A stretch of 64,000 nt of DNA, from positions 4,774,001-4,838,000 of the forward strand of contig NZ_CP009285.1 in assembly GCF_000758665.1 (NCBI RefSeq). Reading direction: 5' to 3'. Within the stretch, counting starts at the first letter, position 1; each line of letters begins with the position of its first letter. Under the pieces are notes generated by a model. It was not told the DNA's origin, searched no databases, and saw only the letters and a list, made by a program, of their open reading frames with translations. This document shows, in pieces, positions 51,848 to 61,077 of this stretch. The position numbers and the translations under genes were made by a program. This DNA is from Paenibacillus borealis. GTDB taxonomy: Bacteria > Bacillota > Bacilli > Paenibacillales > Paenibacillaceae.

Positions 51848-53583
51848 TGTACGGCCTCCTCGCTTGAGAGCTGGGACATGCAGATTTCCTGGTAGACCCC
51901 GCAGCTCTCCAGCAATTCCTCATGACTGCCGATACCGGCAATCCGCCCTTCATCGAATACGATAATCTGATCTGCCTGTCTTACAGTACTCACGCGCTGG
52001 GATACAAGCAGAACCGTCATATCCCCGCTGTTCTCGTTCAGCGCCCGGCGCAAAGCCGCATCCGTGGCGAAATCAAGCGCACTGGAGGAATCATCCAGAA
52101 TGAGAATCGGCGGACGCCCTACAACCGCGCGGGCGATCGTCAGCCGCTGCTTCTGTCCTCCGGACAGATTATGTCCTCCGCGCGCGACAAGCGTATCCAG
52201 CCCCTCCGGCAGCTTGGTGATGAACTCTTCCGCCTGGGCCACAGCCGCTGCAGACATAAGCTCTTCCCTGGTTGCTGAGGCCTTGCCCCAGCGGATGTTG
52301 TCGGCAATCGTACCCGTGAACAGCATGGCCTTCTGCGGCACGATACCGATTCTGCTCCGCAGCTGCTCCAGCCGGTATTCCCGCACATTCACACCTTCTA
52401 CCAGAATTTCACCCTCCACCGCATCATAGAACCGCGGAATCAGGTTCACGAAGGTCGATTTGCCGGAGCCGGTACTGCCGATCAGTCCGACCCTCTCTCC
52501 CCGGTGAATGTCAACCGTGATATTCTCCAGAGCAAGCTCACCGGTTGTATTATAGCCAAACGAAACATTGCGGAAGGAGATCACCGGCGCTGAATCATCC
52601 CGCCGGGCGGCCGGGGCATCTGCCGCAACTTCGGCAACGGATGCCGTCATCGCCAGCACCTCGTTGACCCGGTTGGCAGAAGATGAGGCTTTGGTAAACA
52701 GAATTACAAGATTCGATACCACAATCAGCGCAAGCAGGATCTGGGTCACATAGTTGATGAATGCGATAATCTCCCCCTGTGACAGCCGTCCGGCATCGAT
52801 ATGAATGCCGCCTGCCCACAGAATGGCGATAATCGCTGCATTAACCACCAGCGTGGTCATCGGTCCGAGCCAGGCGGATATACGTCCGACCCGGATTGCG
52901 GTCTGCGTCAAATCCTCGGAAGCTTCATTGAAGCGCTGCTTCTCCCGGCGGCTCTCTGCGAAGGCGCGGATGACGCGGATACCGGACAGATTCTCGCTGA
53001 GCACCAGTGCCAGACGGTCCAGCTTCGCCTGATATTTGCGGTAGAGCGGCGAGCTGCGCGTAATGATGAAATAGAGAATGACGCCGAATACCGGAGTAGC
53101 CGCAATCAGAATCAGCGACAGCCGGAAATCCAGGATCATCGACATGATAATCGCCCCAATGCAGATGAACGGTGCCCGTATGACCAGCCGGATCAGCATG
53201 GCTACGGCCAGCTGCAGCTGATTGACATCATTCGTGATCCGGTTGATCAGCGATGGTGTGCCGATAATATCAAGCTCTGCGTATGACAGCGATGAGATAT
53301 GCTTGAACATTTTGTTGCGCAGCGATGTGCCGAAGCCCTGTGATGCGCGTGCTGCGTAATATTGGCAGATCATAGAGCAGCCGAAGCCGAGGATGGCCAT
53401 CAGCACCATCAGGGAGCCCATGCGGTAGACATATGCGCTGTCCTGCCTGCCAATTCCGTTGTTGATAATCAGGGCCACAATCGTCGGCAGCAGCAGCTCC
53501 AGAATCGCCTCCAGCAGCTTGAAGATCGGCCCGATGATCACTTCTTTCCTGTAAGGCTTTAGATAAACAGCAATTTTGAACAC
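51844..53583 (-). CDS. Heterodimeric ABC exporter, half with degenerate ATP site
   Basis: 579-aa partner, starting MFKIAVYLKPYRKEV at GTG 53583 (GAGG 6 nt upstream; a further GTG 12 nt upstream is less well placed). It has a six-helix domain, Walker A GSTGSGKST, signature LSGGQ, but Walker B LILDDSSSALD: the catalytic Glu is Asp, and the H-loop is SQRVS, lacking His. Asymmetric sites like this define heterodimeric exporters such as BmrCD and TM287/288. It is first in the two-gene unit and divergent from a LysR regulator. Confidence 0.92.
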   Translation of the reverse strand: MFKIAVYLKPYRKEVIIGPIFKLLEAILELLLPTIVALIINNGIGRQDSAYVYRMGSLMVLMAILGFGCSMICQYYAARASQGFGTSLRNKMFKHISSLSYAELDIIGTPSLINRITNDVNQLQLAVAMLIRLVIRAPFICIGAIIMSMILDFRLSLILIAATPVFGVILYFIITRSSPLYRKYQAKLDRLALVLSENLSGIRVIRAFAESRREKQRFNEASEDLTQTAIRVGRISAWLGPMTTLVVNAAIIAILWAGGIHIDAGRLSQGEIIAFINYVTQILLALIVVSNLVILFTKASSSANRVNEVLAMTASVAEVAADAPAARRDDSAPVISFRNVSFGYNTTGELALENITVDIHRGERVGLIGSTGSGKSTFVNLIPRFYDAVEGEILVEGVNVREYRLEQLRSRIGIVPQKAMLFTGTIADNIRWGKASATREELMSAAAVAQAEEFITKLPEGLDTLVARGGHNLSGGQKQRLTIARAVVGRPPILILDDSSSALDFATDAALRRALNENSGDMTVLLVSQRVSTVRQADQIIVFDEGRIAGIGSHEELLESCGVYQEICMSQLSSEEAVQ

Positions 53584-53743
53584 AGTAATCCTCACCTAAC
53601 CTACGTAGTATGTATTCTCTCTTGAAAAAAACAAAAGACCCGTTATGATTATGTCATACCTGCTTACATATTAATAATATTGGTTTCGTATCTATGCCAT
53701 ATGATTAACGTATCTCAGAACAATCTATACCGGAGGTTAGAGG

Positions 53744-54613
53744 ATGGATATCCGCCAATTGAAATATTTCCTGGCGATTGCCGAGGAGGGACAAATCACC
53801 TCAGCAGCCAGGAAGCTGCAGATGGCCCAGCCTCCGCTCAGCCAGCAGCTGAAGCTGCTGGAGGAGGAGCTCGGGGTCAAGCTGGTTGAACGCGGCCCGC
53901 GCAGCATCCAGTTAACAGATGCGGGAATTATTTTGCGTAACCGGGCCCAGCAAATTCTAGAATTAACGGATTCGACCACCAGAGAAATCAATGATTTTGC
54001 CAAAGGATTGAAGGGCAGTCTCTCGATCGGCACGGTCTCCTCTTCCGGAGCTACACTGCTGCATGACCGGCTGGGCGAATTCCACAAGAACTATCTGGGG
54101 GTTACTTTTGAAATCCATGAAGGCAATACGTTCATGATCATCGATCTGCTGAACAAAGGTATCGTCGAAATTGGCATTATCCGCACCCCTTTTAATACCA
54201 GCAATCTGGAATGTCTGTATATTAATTCGGAACCGATGATTGCGGTTATGACTCCTGATTATGACTGGAATTCCGGCGAAGCGGGCCTTGAACTTGGAGA
54301 GCTGCAGAATAAACCGCTTATTATCTACCGCCGTTTCGAGCAGCTCATACGGGAGACCTGTCTGGAGCATGGCTTCGAACCCCAGATCTTCTGCATGAAC
54401 GATGATGCGCGGACCACCTTGCTCTGGGCCAACGCTGGACTTGGCATCGGAATCATTCCCAAATCTGCTTTTGAGCTGGCGAATCACGGCAATCTGATCT
54501 ATAAGGAGATCCGGTGCGAATCGCTGCATACCCGCGTGGCCGCAGTCTGGATCAAGGACAAGTATTTATCTTCGCTGGCTATCAAGTTTATTGAGACTTT
54601 CAGAGCACGCTGA
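53744..54613 (+). CDS. LysR-family transcriptional regulator
   Basis: 289-aa regulator. The N-terminal helix-turn-helix is MDIRQLKYFLAIAEEGQITSAARKLQMAQPPLSQQL (landmark ITSAARKLQMAQPPLSQQL), followed by the effector-binding domain with GSLSIGTVSSSGATLL and DLLNKGIVEIGIIRTPF. The YFLAIAEEGQITSAARKL...QPPLSQQ pattern is found in CzcR/CatM-like groups. Divergent from the ABC exporter, which it may control. Confidence 0.88.
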   Translation: MDIRQLKYFLAIAEEGQITSAARKLQMAQPPLSQQLKLLEEELGVKLVERGPRSIQLTDAGIILRNRAQQILELTDSTTREINDFAKGLKGSLSIGTVSSSGATLLHDRLGEFHKNYLGVTFEIHEGNTFMIIDLLNKGIVEIGIIRTPFNTSNLECLYINSEPMIAVMTPDYDWNSGEAGLELGELQNKPLIIYRRFEQLIRETCLEHGFEPQIFCMNDDARTTLLWANAGLGIGIIPKSAFELANHGNLIYKEIRCESLHTRVAAVWIKDKYLSSLAIKFIETFRAR

Positions 54614-54787
54614 GCTCTGGACGAACTTTCCACTCCGGCTTCCGGCAGCCGTTATCCGGCCCGGATATTCTGGAGGATGTCCAATTTCTGCTTCATTCAT
54701 CCTGTTGTCCACGTCGCCTCCATCCGCTCTCTAGAGATTCTTTGCCCCCTGAACCCTGGATGCTTAAATTTCACACGTATAGGCTAA

Positions 54788-54966
54788 ATGTTGTACGTAC
54801 TACAACTTGGCTTCCTGAATACCGGGGTGTTCACACAGATTGTTGTATGAAATACAAGAAATGTTCCGCTAATCCGCCTGGAGGAGCGATAATGCTGCCT
54901 TTTGTACAACATTTCTGAATTATAGCCGGAATTATCGTGAAATTGTTGTATTTTGGGCAGGATTAC
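54788..54966 (+). repeat. Interspersed element, TTGTA family, copy 3
   Basis: About 179 bp, plus orientation. GTTGTACGTACTACAAC starts at 54790, GTTGTATGAAATACAAG at 54842 (52 bp), TGTACAAC ends at 54910 and GTTGTATTTTG starts at 54945, followed by GCAGGATTA. Offsets are identical to the copy at 49816; several spacer words are shared too (CCGGGGTGTTCA, GGAATTAT). It lies in a tandem gap downstream of LysR. Confidence 0.88.
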
Positions 54967-54975
54967 ATAAGTGAT

Positions 54976-55002
54976 AGTTCTAAGTCCCTCTTAGTTAGAA
55001 CT
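54976..55002. promoter_or_regulatory. Inverted repeat upstream of the small secreted protein
   Basis: Perfect 8-bp arms AGTTCTAA (54976-54983) and TTAGAACT (54995-55002) with an 11-bp centre, 25 bp upstream of the start codon. It could be an operator or an mRNA leader hairpin; no regulator can be named. Confidence 0.4.
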
Positions 55003-55026
55003 AATTAATCCGGAGGATTGAGGCTA

Positions 55027-55533
55027 ATGCTTACCGCAAAGAGATCGTTAGTCACAATGGTTATTTCCACTGTAATACTTTGCTCTTATGGATTTGCAGC
55101 TGCAGCTCATTCAGACTTGATCAGTAAGGAAGAAGCTGCTGTAACCGTTCTCGACAAAGAGAGATTGAATTCACTGGGAATACAACTCAATCCGCCAACA
55201 TCAAGTAATATGGTAATTACAAAGAAACAAGCTATTTCCTTAGCTCACAAGAGTGCACCCAGGTTTGCATCTGAGGCAAAAGAGGTTGTTATAGAATATC
55301 AGCTGATGACCTATCCATATTTGACTGCCTTCTCAGAACAGGCGCTGAGTAAGAATGTACAACTAAGACGTGAAGGTTATTTAAATAAAACCCCCGTCTA
55401 TATCGTGAACTTCAAAGGTATTCAGGGTACCGGCCATGCTGCAAAAGGGCAAAAGGTGCCTACGTATAACGAATTCAATGTTGTAATCGATGCCGGCAAC
55501 GGTGAAACATTATTTTCATTTACTTACCAATAA
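55027..55533 (+). CDS. Small secreted protein, possibly PepSY-like
   Basis: 168-aa protein with a clear signal peptide (MLTAKRSLVTMVISTVILCSYGFAAAAHS; landmark hydrophobic core VTMVISTVILCSYGFAAAA). The mature part has an acidic-basic helix (ITKKQAISLAHKSAPRFA) and ends with strands PVYIVNFKGI and EFNVVIDAGNGETLFSFTY, which recall PepSY-type domains; this is tentative. The ATG at 55027 is used because GGAGG is 10 nt upstream, while the TTG at 55018 abuts it. A/T-richer than its neighbours, it may be acquired. Role unknown. Confidence 0.7.
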   Translation: MLTAKRSLVTMVISTVILCSYGFAAAAHSDLISKEEAAVTVLDKERLNSLGIQLNPPTSSNMVITKKQAISLAHKSAPRFASEAKEVVIEYQLMTYPYLTAFSEQALSKNVQLRREGYLNKTPVYIVNFKGIQGTGHAAKGQKVPTYNEFNVVIDAGNGETLFSFTYQ

Positions 55534-55537
55534 AAAC

Positions 55538-55570
55538 ACCCCGCACTGGTCTGCACCAGTAGCGGGGTAT
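55538..55570. terminator. Bidirectional terminator, htpG and secreted protein
   Basis: ACCCCGCACTGGT pairs with ACCAGTAGCGGGGT with one bulge. On the minus strand it is followed by GTTTTTATT, a good tail for htpG. Confidence 0.85.
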
Positions 55571-55610
55571 TCTTGTATGCATCGGTCCTCTGTCCAGCAC
55601 GAACGCCGGT

Positions 55611-57494
55611 TTAGACCATGATTTTGCAAATATCGTTCGTGAACTGCACCGGATCGTTAACCTGCAGACCTTCGATCAGGAGCGCCTGGTTGTACAGGAG
55701 GTTAGTGTACAGACCCAGCTTCTCCTTGTCGCCTTCGGCAGCAGCCTTCAGCGATTTGAAGACATCATGGTGAATGTTGATTTCCAGCACCTTATCCGCT
55801 TGTACATCCTGGCCGCCGTTAGGCATAGCCTTGAGGATTTTCTCCATCTCGATGGTCAGCTCGCCTTCAGTAGACAGGCAGACCGGATGGGATTTCAGCC
55901 GCTTGGACGCTTTGACTGCCTTCACTTTGCCGGACAGGATGCCCTGCATCGCTTCGAACAATCCTTTGTTCTCATTTTCTTCCGCTTCAGAAGGCTTGTC
56001 CTCGGCGCTTTCTTCAATACCCAGGTCACCGCTGGAGACATTCTTGAATTCCTTCTCTTTGTAAGACATGATCATCTTGATTGCGAATTCATCGATATCG
56101 TCCGTGAAGTAGAGGATCTCATACCCCTTGTCCAGCACGATTTCCGTCTGCGGCAGCTTCTCAATCCGTTCAACCGATTCACCGGAGGCGTAATAGATGA
56201 ACTTCTGGTCTTCCGGCATTCTTTCCACATATTCAGCCAGCGTAACCAACTTCTTCTCCTTCGAGGAGTGGAACATCAGGAGGTCCTGCAGCGTTTCTTT
56301 TTCCATACCATAGTCATTGTAGACCCCGAACTTCAGCTGTCTGCCAAAAGATTTGTAGAACGTCTCATATTTCTCACGCTCATCCTTCAGCAGGCTCAGG
56401 AGCTGGCTCTTGATCTTGCTCTTAATGTTCTTCGCAATCAGCGTCAGCTGGCGGTCATGCTGCAGCAGCTCACGGGAGATGTTCAGCGACAGATCCTCGG
56501 AATCCACCATCCCCTTGACGAAGCTGAAGTAGTCCGGCAGCAGATCCCCGCATTTGTTCATAATCAGCACGCCGTTGGAGTAGAGCTCCAGGCCTTTTTC
56601 ATATTCCTTGGTGTAATAGTCGAACGGAGTATTCTCCGGAATGAACAGGATCGCATTATAGACCACCGCGCCGTCGGCACTGATATGGATATGCTTCAGC
56701 GGCTTGTCGAAGCCGTAGCGTTTCTCCGCATAGAAGTTGTTGTAGTCTTCTTCCGTCAGCTCGTTTTTGTTCTTGCGCCAGATCGGCACCATGCTGTTCA
56801 CGGTCTGCTCTTCGATGACATCGACGAATTCATTCTCGGCGTCCTCTTTAGGCTGTCTGCCGGTGATGTCCATCTTGATCGGGAAGCGGATGAAGTCCGA
56901 ATATTTCTTGATGATCGACTTCAGGCGGTACTCTTCCAGGAACTCATCGTAGTTATCGTCCTCGGTGTTCTCTTTGATCTTCAGCGTGATTTCGGTTCCG
57001 ACAGCATCCTTCTCACAAGGCTCAATCGTGTAACCGTCCGCACCCTGGGATTCCCACTTGAACGCCTGGTCGCTGCCCAGCGCTTTACTGATCACTGTAA
57101 CATCGTCAGCCACCATGAATGCGGAATAGAAACCTACCCCGAATTGTCCGATGATGTTGTGTCCGTCCTTGGCTTCATTATCCTTCTTAAAAGCAAAAGA
57201 GCCGCTGTTCGCGATAATCCCCAGGTTGTTCTCCAGCTCTTCCTGCGTCATCCCGATTCCGGTGTCGGAAATCGTAAGTGTGCGGGTCGCCTTGTCGGCG
57301 GTCACTTTAATGTAGTAATCCTCTTTATTGAACACCAGGCCTTCGTCGGCCAGTGCTTTGTAATAGATTTTGTCGATAGCATCGCTTGCATTCGAAATCA
57401 GTTCCCGCAGAAAAATCTCCCGCTGCGTATAGATGGAGTTAATCATCATTTCCAGCAGTCTTTTGGATTCGGCTTTAAACTCTTTTTTGGCCAT
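55611..57494 (-). CDS. htpG: Chaperone protein HtpG (Hsp90)
   Basis: 627-aa ATP-dependent chaperone of usual length. The GHKL ATPase motifs are present: [26 protein letters not shown] and [15 protein letters not shown]; the middle domain has [22 protein letters not shown] lies 13 nt before the ATG. A perfect CIRCE operator at 57545-57571 places it under HrcA, unlike B. subtilis htpG. The 577-codon frame on the opposite strand is a shadow. Confidence 0.97.
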   Translation of the reverse strand: MAKKEFKAESKRLLEMMINSIYTQREIFLRELISNASDAIDKIYYKALADEGLVFNKEDYYIKVTADKATRTLTISDTGIGMTQEELENNLGIIANSGSFAFKKDNEAKDGHNIIGQFGVGFYSAFMVADDVTVISKALGSDQAFKWESQGADGYTIEPCEKDAVGTEITLKIKENTEDDNYDEFLEEYRLKSIIKKYSDFIRFPIKMDITGRQPKEDAENEFVDVIEEQTVNSMVPIWRKNKNELTEEDYNNFYAEKRYGFDKPLKHIHISADGAVVYNAILFIPENTPFDYYTKEYEKGLELYSNGVLIMNKCGDLLPDYFSFVKGMVDSEDLSLNISRELLQHDRQLTLIAKNIKSKIKSQLLSLLKDEREKYETFYKSFGRQLKFGVYNDYGMEKETLQDLLMFHSSKEKKLVTLAEYVERMPEDQKFIYYASGESVERIEKLPQTEIVLDKGYEILYFTDDIDEFAIKMIMSYKEKEFKNVSSGDLGIEESAEDKPSEAEENENKGLFEAMQGILSGKVKAVKASKRLKSHPVCLSTEGELTIEMEKILKAMPNGGQDVQADKVLEINIHHDVFKSLKAAAEGDKEKLGLYTNLLYNQALLIEGLQVNDPVQFTNDICKIMV

Positions 57495-57544
57495 GAATAA
57501 ATAAATCTCCTTTCAAAAATAACCTTCGGATTGCGGATCATGGT

Positions 57545-57571
57545 TTAGCACTCCACTCGACCGAGTGCTAA
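57545..57571. promoter_or_regulatory. CIRCE operator (HrcA site) of htpG
   Basis: TTAGCACTC (57545-57553), nine bases, GAGTGCTAA (57563-57571): an exact match to the CIRCE consensus. It covers the first transcribed bases of htpG, 51 bp upstream of the start codon. Confidence 0.97.
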
Positions 57572-57581
57572 CACTACCTTT

Positions 57582-57611
57582 TATATAACATATTCTCGTT
57601 TTTGATGTCAA
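57582..57611 (-). promoter_or_regulatory. Predicted sigma-A promoter of htpG
   Basis: On the minus strand TTGACA (57606-57611) and TATATA (57582-57587) are 18 nt apart. The start of transcription would fall just before the CIRCE element. Confidence 0.65.
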
Positions 57612-57715
57612 TATCTTGCTGCATACAGAGGTCCGCTGAAAAAAGAAATGAATTCTATTTTAGTCCATGTTAGCATTCGAAATGTACTCATTATGGTGAA
57701 AGAAAGGACAATGAA

Positions 57716-58186
57716 ATGATGAAGATTCAGCTCGAAACGGTTCCGGCAACACGCATTGCTTATGTACGCCAGACAGGTCCTTATGGTCCTCATAACGCGC
57801 AGGCGATGGATCAACTAAAGCAATGGGCAAGGAAACATCAGCTGCTCACGGGATCAGCCGTCCTCTTCGGGATTCCGCAGGACAACCCGGAGACTACACT
57901 GCCTGAGCAATGCAGATACGATGCCTGTATTAGCCTGCCTGAGGATGCTTCGACGGCTGCTCCAGCAGAAGGCTCAGTCCTTTACGGCCAACTGTCCGGC
58001 GGAACCTATGCGATTGTCACCATTGAACATACGACTGAGGCTATGCAGCAAGCATGGGCAGAGCTGATCCCGGCGCTGCACGGCAGCGGACGGCAAATGG
58101 ACAGCAATAAACCCGTTATGGAAAGATACACGGGAGACATGATCCGCAATCATCTTTGCCAGTTATGCATCCCGGTAGTGATGTAA
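57716..58186 (+). CDS. GyrI-like small-molecule-binding protein
   Basis: 156-aa stand-alone GyrI/SbmC-type domain: LETVPATRIAYVRQTGPYGPHNAQAMDQLKQWARKH, GIPQDNPETTLPEQCRYDACISLPE and QLSGGTYAIVTIEHTTEAMQQAWAELIPALHGSG follow the E. coli GyrI layout (landmarks YVRQTGPYG and RYDACISLPE). These domains bind hydrophobic drugs or inhibit gyrase in some bacteria. AAGGA lies 7 nt before the ATG. It is convergent with the MBL gene, 12 bp apart. Function is not shown by sequence. Confidence 0.82.
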   Translation: MMKIQLETVPATRIAYVRQTGPYGPHNAQAMDQLKQWARKHQLLTGSAVLFGIPQDNPETTLPEQCRYDACISLPEDASTAAPAEGSVLYGQLSGGTYAIVTIEHTTEAMQQAWAELIPALHGSGRQMDSNKPVMERYTGDMIRNHLCQLCIPVVM

Positions 58187-58198
58187 GTCTGCTTAGAA

Positions 58199-58906
58199 TT
58201 AAGCTTGGGCTGAAGTAATATCCCAAACCAGTTTTCCTTCATGGAAGCAGTAATAGGTGCGCGCCTGAAGTGCTTTTAACCGTTTCAAAGACTCTTCTGC
58301 ACTCGCCAGGTCCAGACAGTATTGCGGATTCGCGACAGCCAGTTCATTCTCCTCGTTTACTGCCGCGTCACCTGTAATAACACTGCTCAGCTCAGGGAAA
58401 TACAGAGAAATATGACCAGACGTATGCCCCGGGGTAGCAAGGATTTGACACTTTCCACCTAGAATCCACTCGCCATCCCGGACAGTCTGATCGGCCGGAA
58501 CATGCTGCAAATCCATCAAAAGCTGGACAAACGCTTCTCCTGAAGCCAGCTCGTCCACCGGCATCTCCACCAGCAGAGCTTCAGCCTGGACCAGCCGTTC
58601 AGATTTCACCTGACCTGAGATATACGGTGCCTCTATTTCGCTCGCAATGATCATGGTAGAAGGGTATTTCGCTTTGAAATCATGCAAGGCACCAATATGG
58701 TCGTCGTCATAATGGGTAATGATGATATTCCGCAGATTCTGCGGGTCGTATCCATGCTTCCGCATCGCATTCTCTATTAGCGGCATGAACTCCGGGTATC
58801 CGGTATCCACTAAGGTTAATTCTTCCCCGGATACAATGAGGCTCGGGTAAATATAGTAAGGCTGTCCTTCATATTCAAACTGAATGGGTAGCTCAACGAT
58901 GTTCAT
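58199..58906 (-). CDS. Metallo-beta-lactamase-fold hydrolase
   Basis: 235-aa cytoplasmic hydrolase. The metal motif is THYDDDHIG (residues about 65-73): the canonical HxHxDH has Asp instead of the second His, a variation seen in several MBL subfamilies. Later ligands are in TPGHTSGHISLY, TGDAAV and CFHEG. The ATG at 58906 follows GGAGGTTAAT. Not adjacent to resistance genes; likely a thioester, lactone or phosphoester hydrolase. Substrate unknown. Confidence 0.85.
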   Translation of the reverse strand: MNIVELPIQFEYEGQPYYIYPSLIVSGEELTLVDTGYPEFMPLIENAMRKHGYDPQNLRNIIITHYDDDHIGALHDFKAKYPSTMIIASEIEAPYISGQVKSERLVQAEALLVEMPVDELASGEAFVQLLMDLQHVPADQTVRDGEWILGGKCQILATPGHTSGHISLYFPELSSVITGDAAVNEENELAVANPQYCLDLASAEESLKRLKALQARTYYCFHEGKLVWDITSAQA

Positions 58907-58967
58907 ATTAACCTCCGCGTGTATAGATTGGAACAATGCATACCGCTGTACCTTCAAGCCTGCACCC

Positions 58968-59864
58968 TCACAGCGCTACGGCCTTAGCCTTCGCATCCTC
59001 CCGCAGCATTTGGATCAGCGACTGGAGCGGCAGCGACTTCCACTTCTTCGGATGAAGCAGGAGCTGCAGATCGAAATGGATCTCCGGATGGGCAAAAGAC
59101 AGCTCGGCAAGATTCCCCCGCTCGATCTCCTCCTCAGCCACAATTCTCGGCAGCAGCGCGATGCCCAGACCGTTCCGTACACAGCGCTTGATCGCTTCCA
59201 GATTCGACAGCTCAAAACCGACCCGGAACACAATCCCGTTCTCCCGGAGCAGGTTCTCGAACAGGCTGCGGTAAATGCAGCTCTCCTCAGAGACAATCAG
59301 CTCGCAGTTATTGAGGTCCTGCAGCGTCACCTGCGCCAGGCTTGCCAGCGGATGACTGGCAGGGGCCACGAGGACGAGCGGCTCCTCCCGGATGATTGTA
59401 CGCTCAAGCAGGGTATCCGCTGTGCTGCGGTCCAGGAGGAGGCCAATATCGACCTCGCCGTCTCTGATTTTGGAGACCAGATTAGCCTCCTGCTCCGTTT
59501 GCAGATGAATGTTCAGACCGGGGAACATGGTCCGCAGCTGCTGCAGGAACGGCGGCAAATAAAAAGCGGCAAGTGAATCAATCGTCCCAATCGTCAGCGT
59601 GCCGCCGATCTGCTGGGCGATCGTTTCTTTGGAGCGGTCGTACAGATCAAGAATCTCCACGAACAGCTTCAGCAGCTCTTCTCCCGGCGGAGTCAGGCGC
59701 AAGGCCCGGCCATGCCGTTCGATCAGCGGTACACCGTATTCCTTCTCAATCTTCTGGATCTGCATCGTCACGCTGGATTGCGCATAGCCCAGTTCTTCTG
59801 CCGCGCGGGTGAAGCTCTGCCGCTTCGCGACCTCGCGGAACGTCCGCATATATGTTAAGTCCAT
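58968..59864 (-). CDS. LysR-family transcriptional regulator
   Basis: 298-aa regulator with N-terminal helix-turn-helix (SFTRAAEELGYAQSSVTMQI) and effector domain (GGTLTIGTIDSLAAFYLPPFLQQL, DGEVDIGLLLDR, CVRNGLGIALLPR). It is divergent from the dapA-like gene 119 bp away and a palindrome lies just upstream of its start, an arrangement in which LysR proteins normally control both genes. Confidence 0.9.
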   Translation of the reverse strand: MDLTYMRTFREVAKRQSFTRAAEELGYAQSSVTMQIQKIEKEYGVPLIERHGRALRLTPPGEELLKLFVEILDLYDRSKETIAQQIGGTLTIGTIDSLAAFYLPPFLQQLRTMFPGLNIHLQTEQEANLVSKIRDGEVDIGLLLDRSTADTLLERTIIREEPLVLVAPASHPLASLAQVTLQDLNNCELIVSEESCIYRSLFENLLRENGIVFRVGFELSNLEAIKRCVRNGLGIALLPRIVAEEEIERGNLAELSFAHPEIHFDLQLLLHPKKWKSLPLQSLIQMLREDAKAKAVAL

Positions 59865-59878
59865 CTTCTCACCCTAAC

Positions 59879-59893
59879 ATCAATATTATTGAT
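59879..59893. promoter_or_regulatory. LysR-type palindrome
   Basis: ATCAATATTATTGAT is a perfect 15-bp palindrome centred on T, 14 bp upstream of the LysR start codon in the divergent gap. It contains the T-N11-A form of LysR boxes. Confidence 0.55.
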
Positions 59894-59983
59894 AACCTAC
59901 ATCATTTATTATAGCTAACGACGATGCAATAATCCATGGTACAGTAGGATAAAAGGATTTTACAATTTTGGAGGACGATATTC

Positions 59984-60859
59984 ATGTTAACAGAAGAACA
60001 GATTTATGGAATCTATGTTCCCGTGGTAACCCCGTTCCATGCCGCTGGCGAGATTGATTTGGAGTCGTATCAGCGTTATGTGAACAACATCATCAAGAAC
60101 AGTATTCATGGTCTGGTCGTTAATGGAACCACTGGAGAATCGCCGACAGTCAACATACAGGAATTACAGACACTCGTGGATGCTTCACGGGAGCTTTTGA
60201 AGTCCAGTTCGATACCGCTTGTGGTGGGTACGGGTACGAATGATACCGCCTCTACCGTAGCCCGTACAGAGCTTGCCGCGAACTCAGGTGCCGATGCCGC
60301 ACTGGTTGTTGTCCCTTATTACAGCCGGCCTTCGCAGGAAGGCATTATCGCCCATTTCCGCAAGGCAGCTGAGGTCGGCCTTCCTATTATCGCCTATGAT
60401 ATTCCCGGGCGTGCCGGTGTTGGCATGTCCGTAGACACCGCCCGTACGATCCTGGAGATGAATAACGTAGTGGGGTTAAAAGACTGCTCCGGCTCTCCGG
60501 TGCTGGTCTCCGAGCTGTCCCGCCACGGCTCCAAGCCTGTGCTCTGCGGCGATGACTTGAACTTCTTCGATATGCTGGGCTGCGGAGCCGCCGGTGGCAT
60601 GCTGGCCTCGGCCAATGTACATACCGCCTCCTATCTCAGCATCTATGAGCAGTACAGAGCCGGCCAGGTTGAGGCCGCCCGGGCTGCCTTTGATCAGCTG
60701 GTGCCGCTCATGAAGCTGCTGTTCAAGGAATCCAATCCGGCGCCGATCAAATGGCTGCTGAGCGCACGTGGCGAGATTTCCTCAGATACCCTCCGCCTGC
60801 CGATGACCTCGATCAGCTCTGCGCTGCGCGAAGAGCTGGGCGCTTATCTGGCCGGGTAA
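59984..60859 (+). CDS. dapA: DapA-family aldolase (4-hydroxy-tetrahydrodipicolinate synthase-like)
   Basis: 291-aa class I aldolase of the DHDPS/NAL family. The Schiff-base Lys is Lys166 in VGLKDCSG, Tyr138 lies in AYDIPGRAG, and Thr49-Thr50 in NGTTGESPT. PYYSRPSQEG and Arg143 are as in true DHDPS, so lysine/dipicolinate synthesis is possible. It is however isolated from other dap genes and paired with a LysR regulator, which suits a catabolic keto-acid aldolase as well; sequence alone leans to DHDPS. Confidence 0.82.
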   Translation: MLTEEQIYGIYVPVVTPFHAAGEIDLESYQRYVNNIIKNSIHGLVVNGTTGESPTVNIQELQTLVDASRELLKSSSIPLVVGTGTNDTASTVARTELAANSGADAALVVVPYYSRPSQEGIIAHFRKAAEVGLPIIAYDIPGRAGVGMSVDTARTILEMNNVVGLKDCSGSPVLVSELSRHGSKPVLCGDDLNFFDMLGCGAAGGMLASANVHTASYLSIYEQYRAGQVEAARAAFDQLVPLMKLLFKESNPAPIKWLLSARGEISSDTLRLPMTSISSALREELGAYLAG

Positions 60860-61077
60860 CACTTTCACACGGTAATAGCTATTATCAAACTGCTATGTAC
60901 AAACTGCTAATACTACAACACAGAACAAGATCACCCGAGGGTGAATCAACACCTTACTAAAGGCTAGATCTGGCCCTCCATTTACGGCTAAATTCCCTGT
61001 TGAAATTAGTAGCTGCATAAAATGACGGTCATCCTTGCATTGCCGCATCCCGCTGGCTCTGGCTCTGCAAATATTAG

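Noticed and set aside
55767..57500. 577-codon open frame on the plus strand
   Set aside because: It is antisense to htpG along nearly its whole length, has no family features and mirrors the codon bias of the real gene.
58199..58906. Beta-lactamase
   Set aside because: The MBL fold is shared by many hydrolases; no signal peptide, and the HYDDDH motif differs from class B beta-lactamases.
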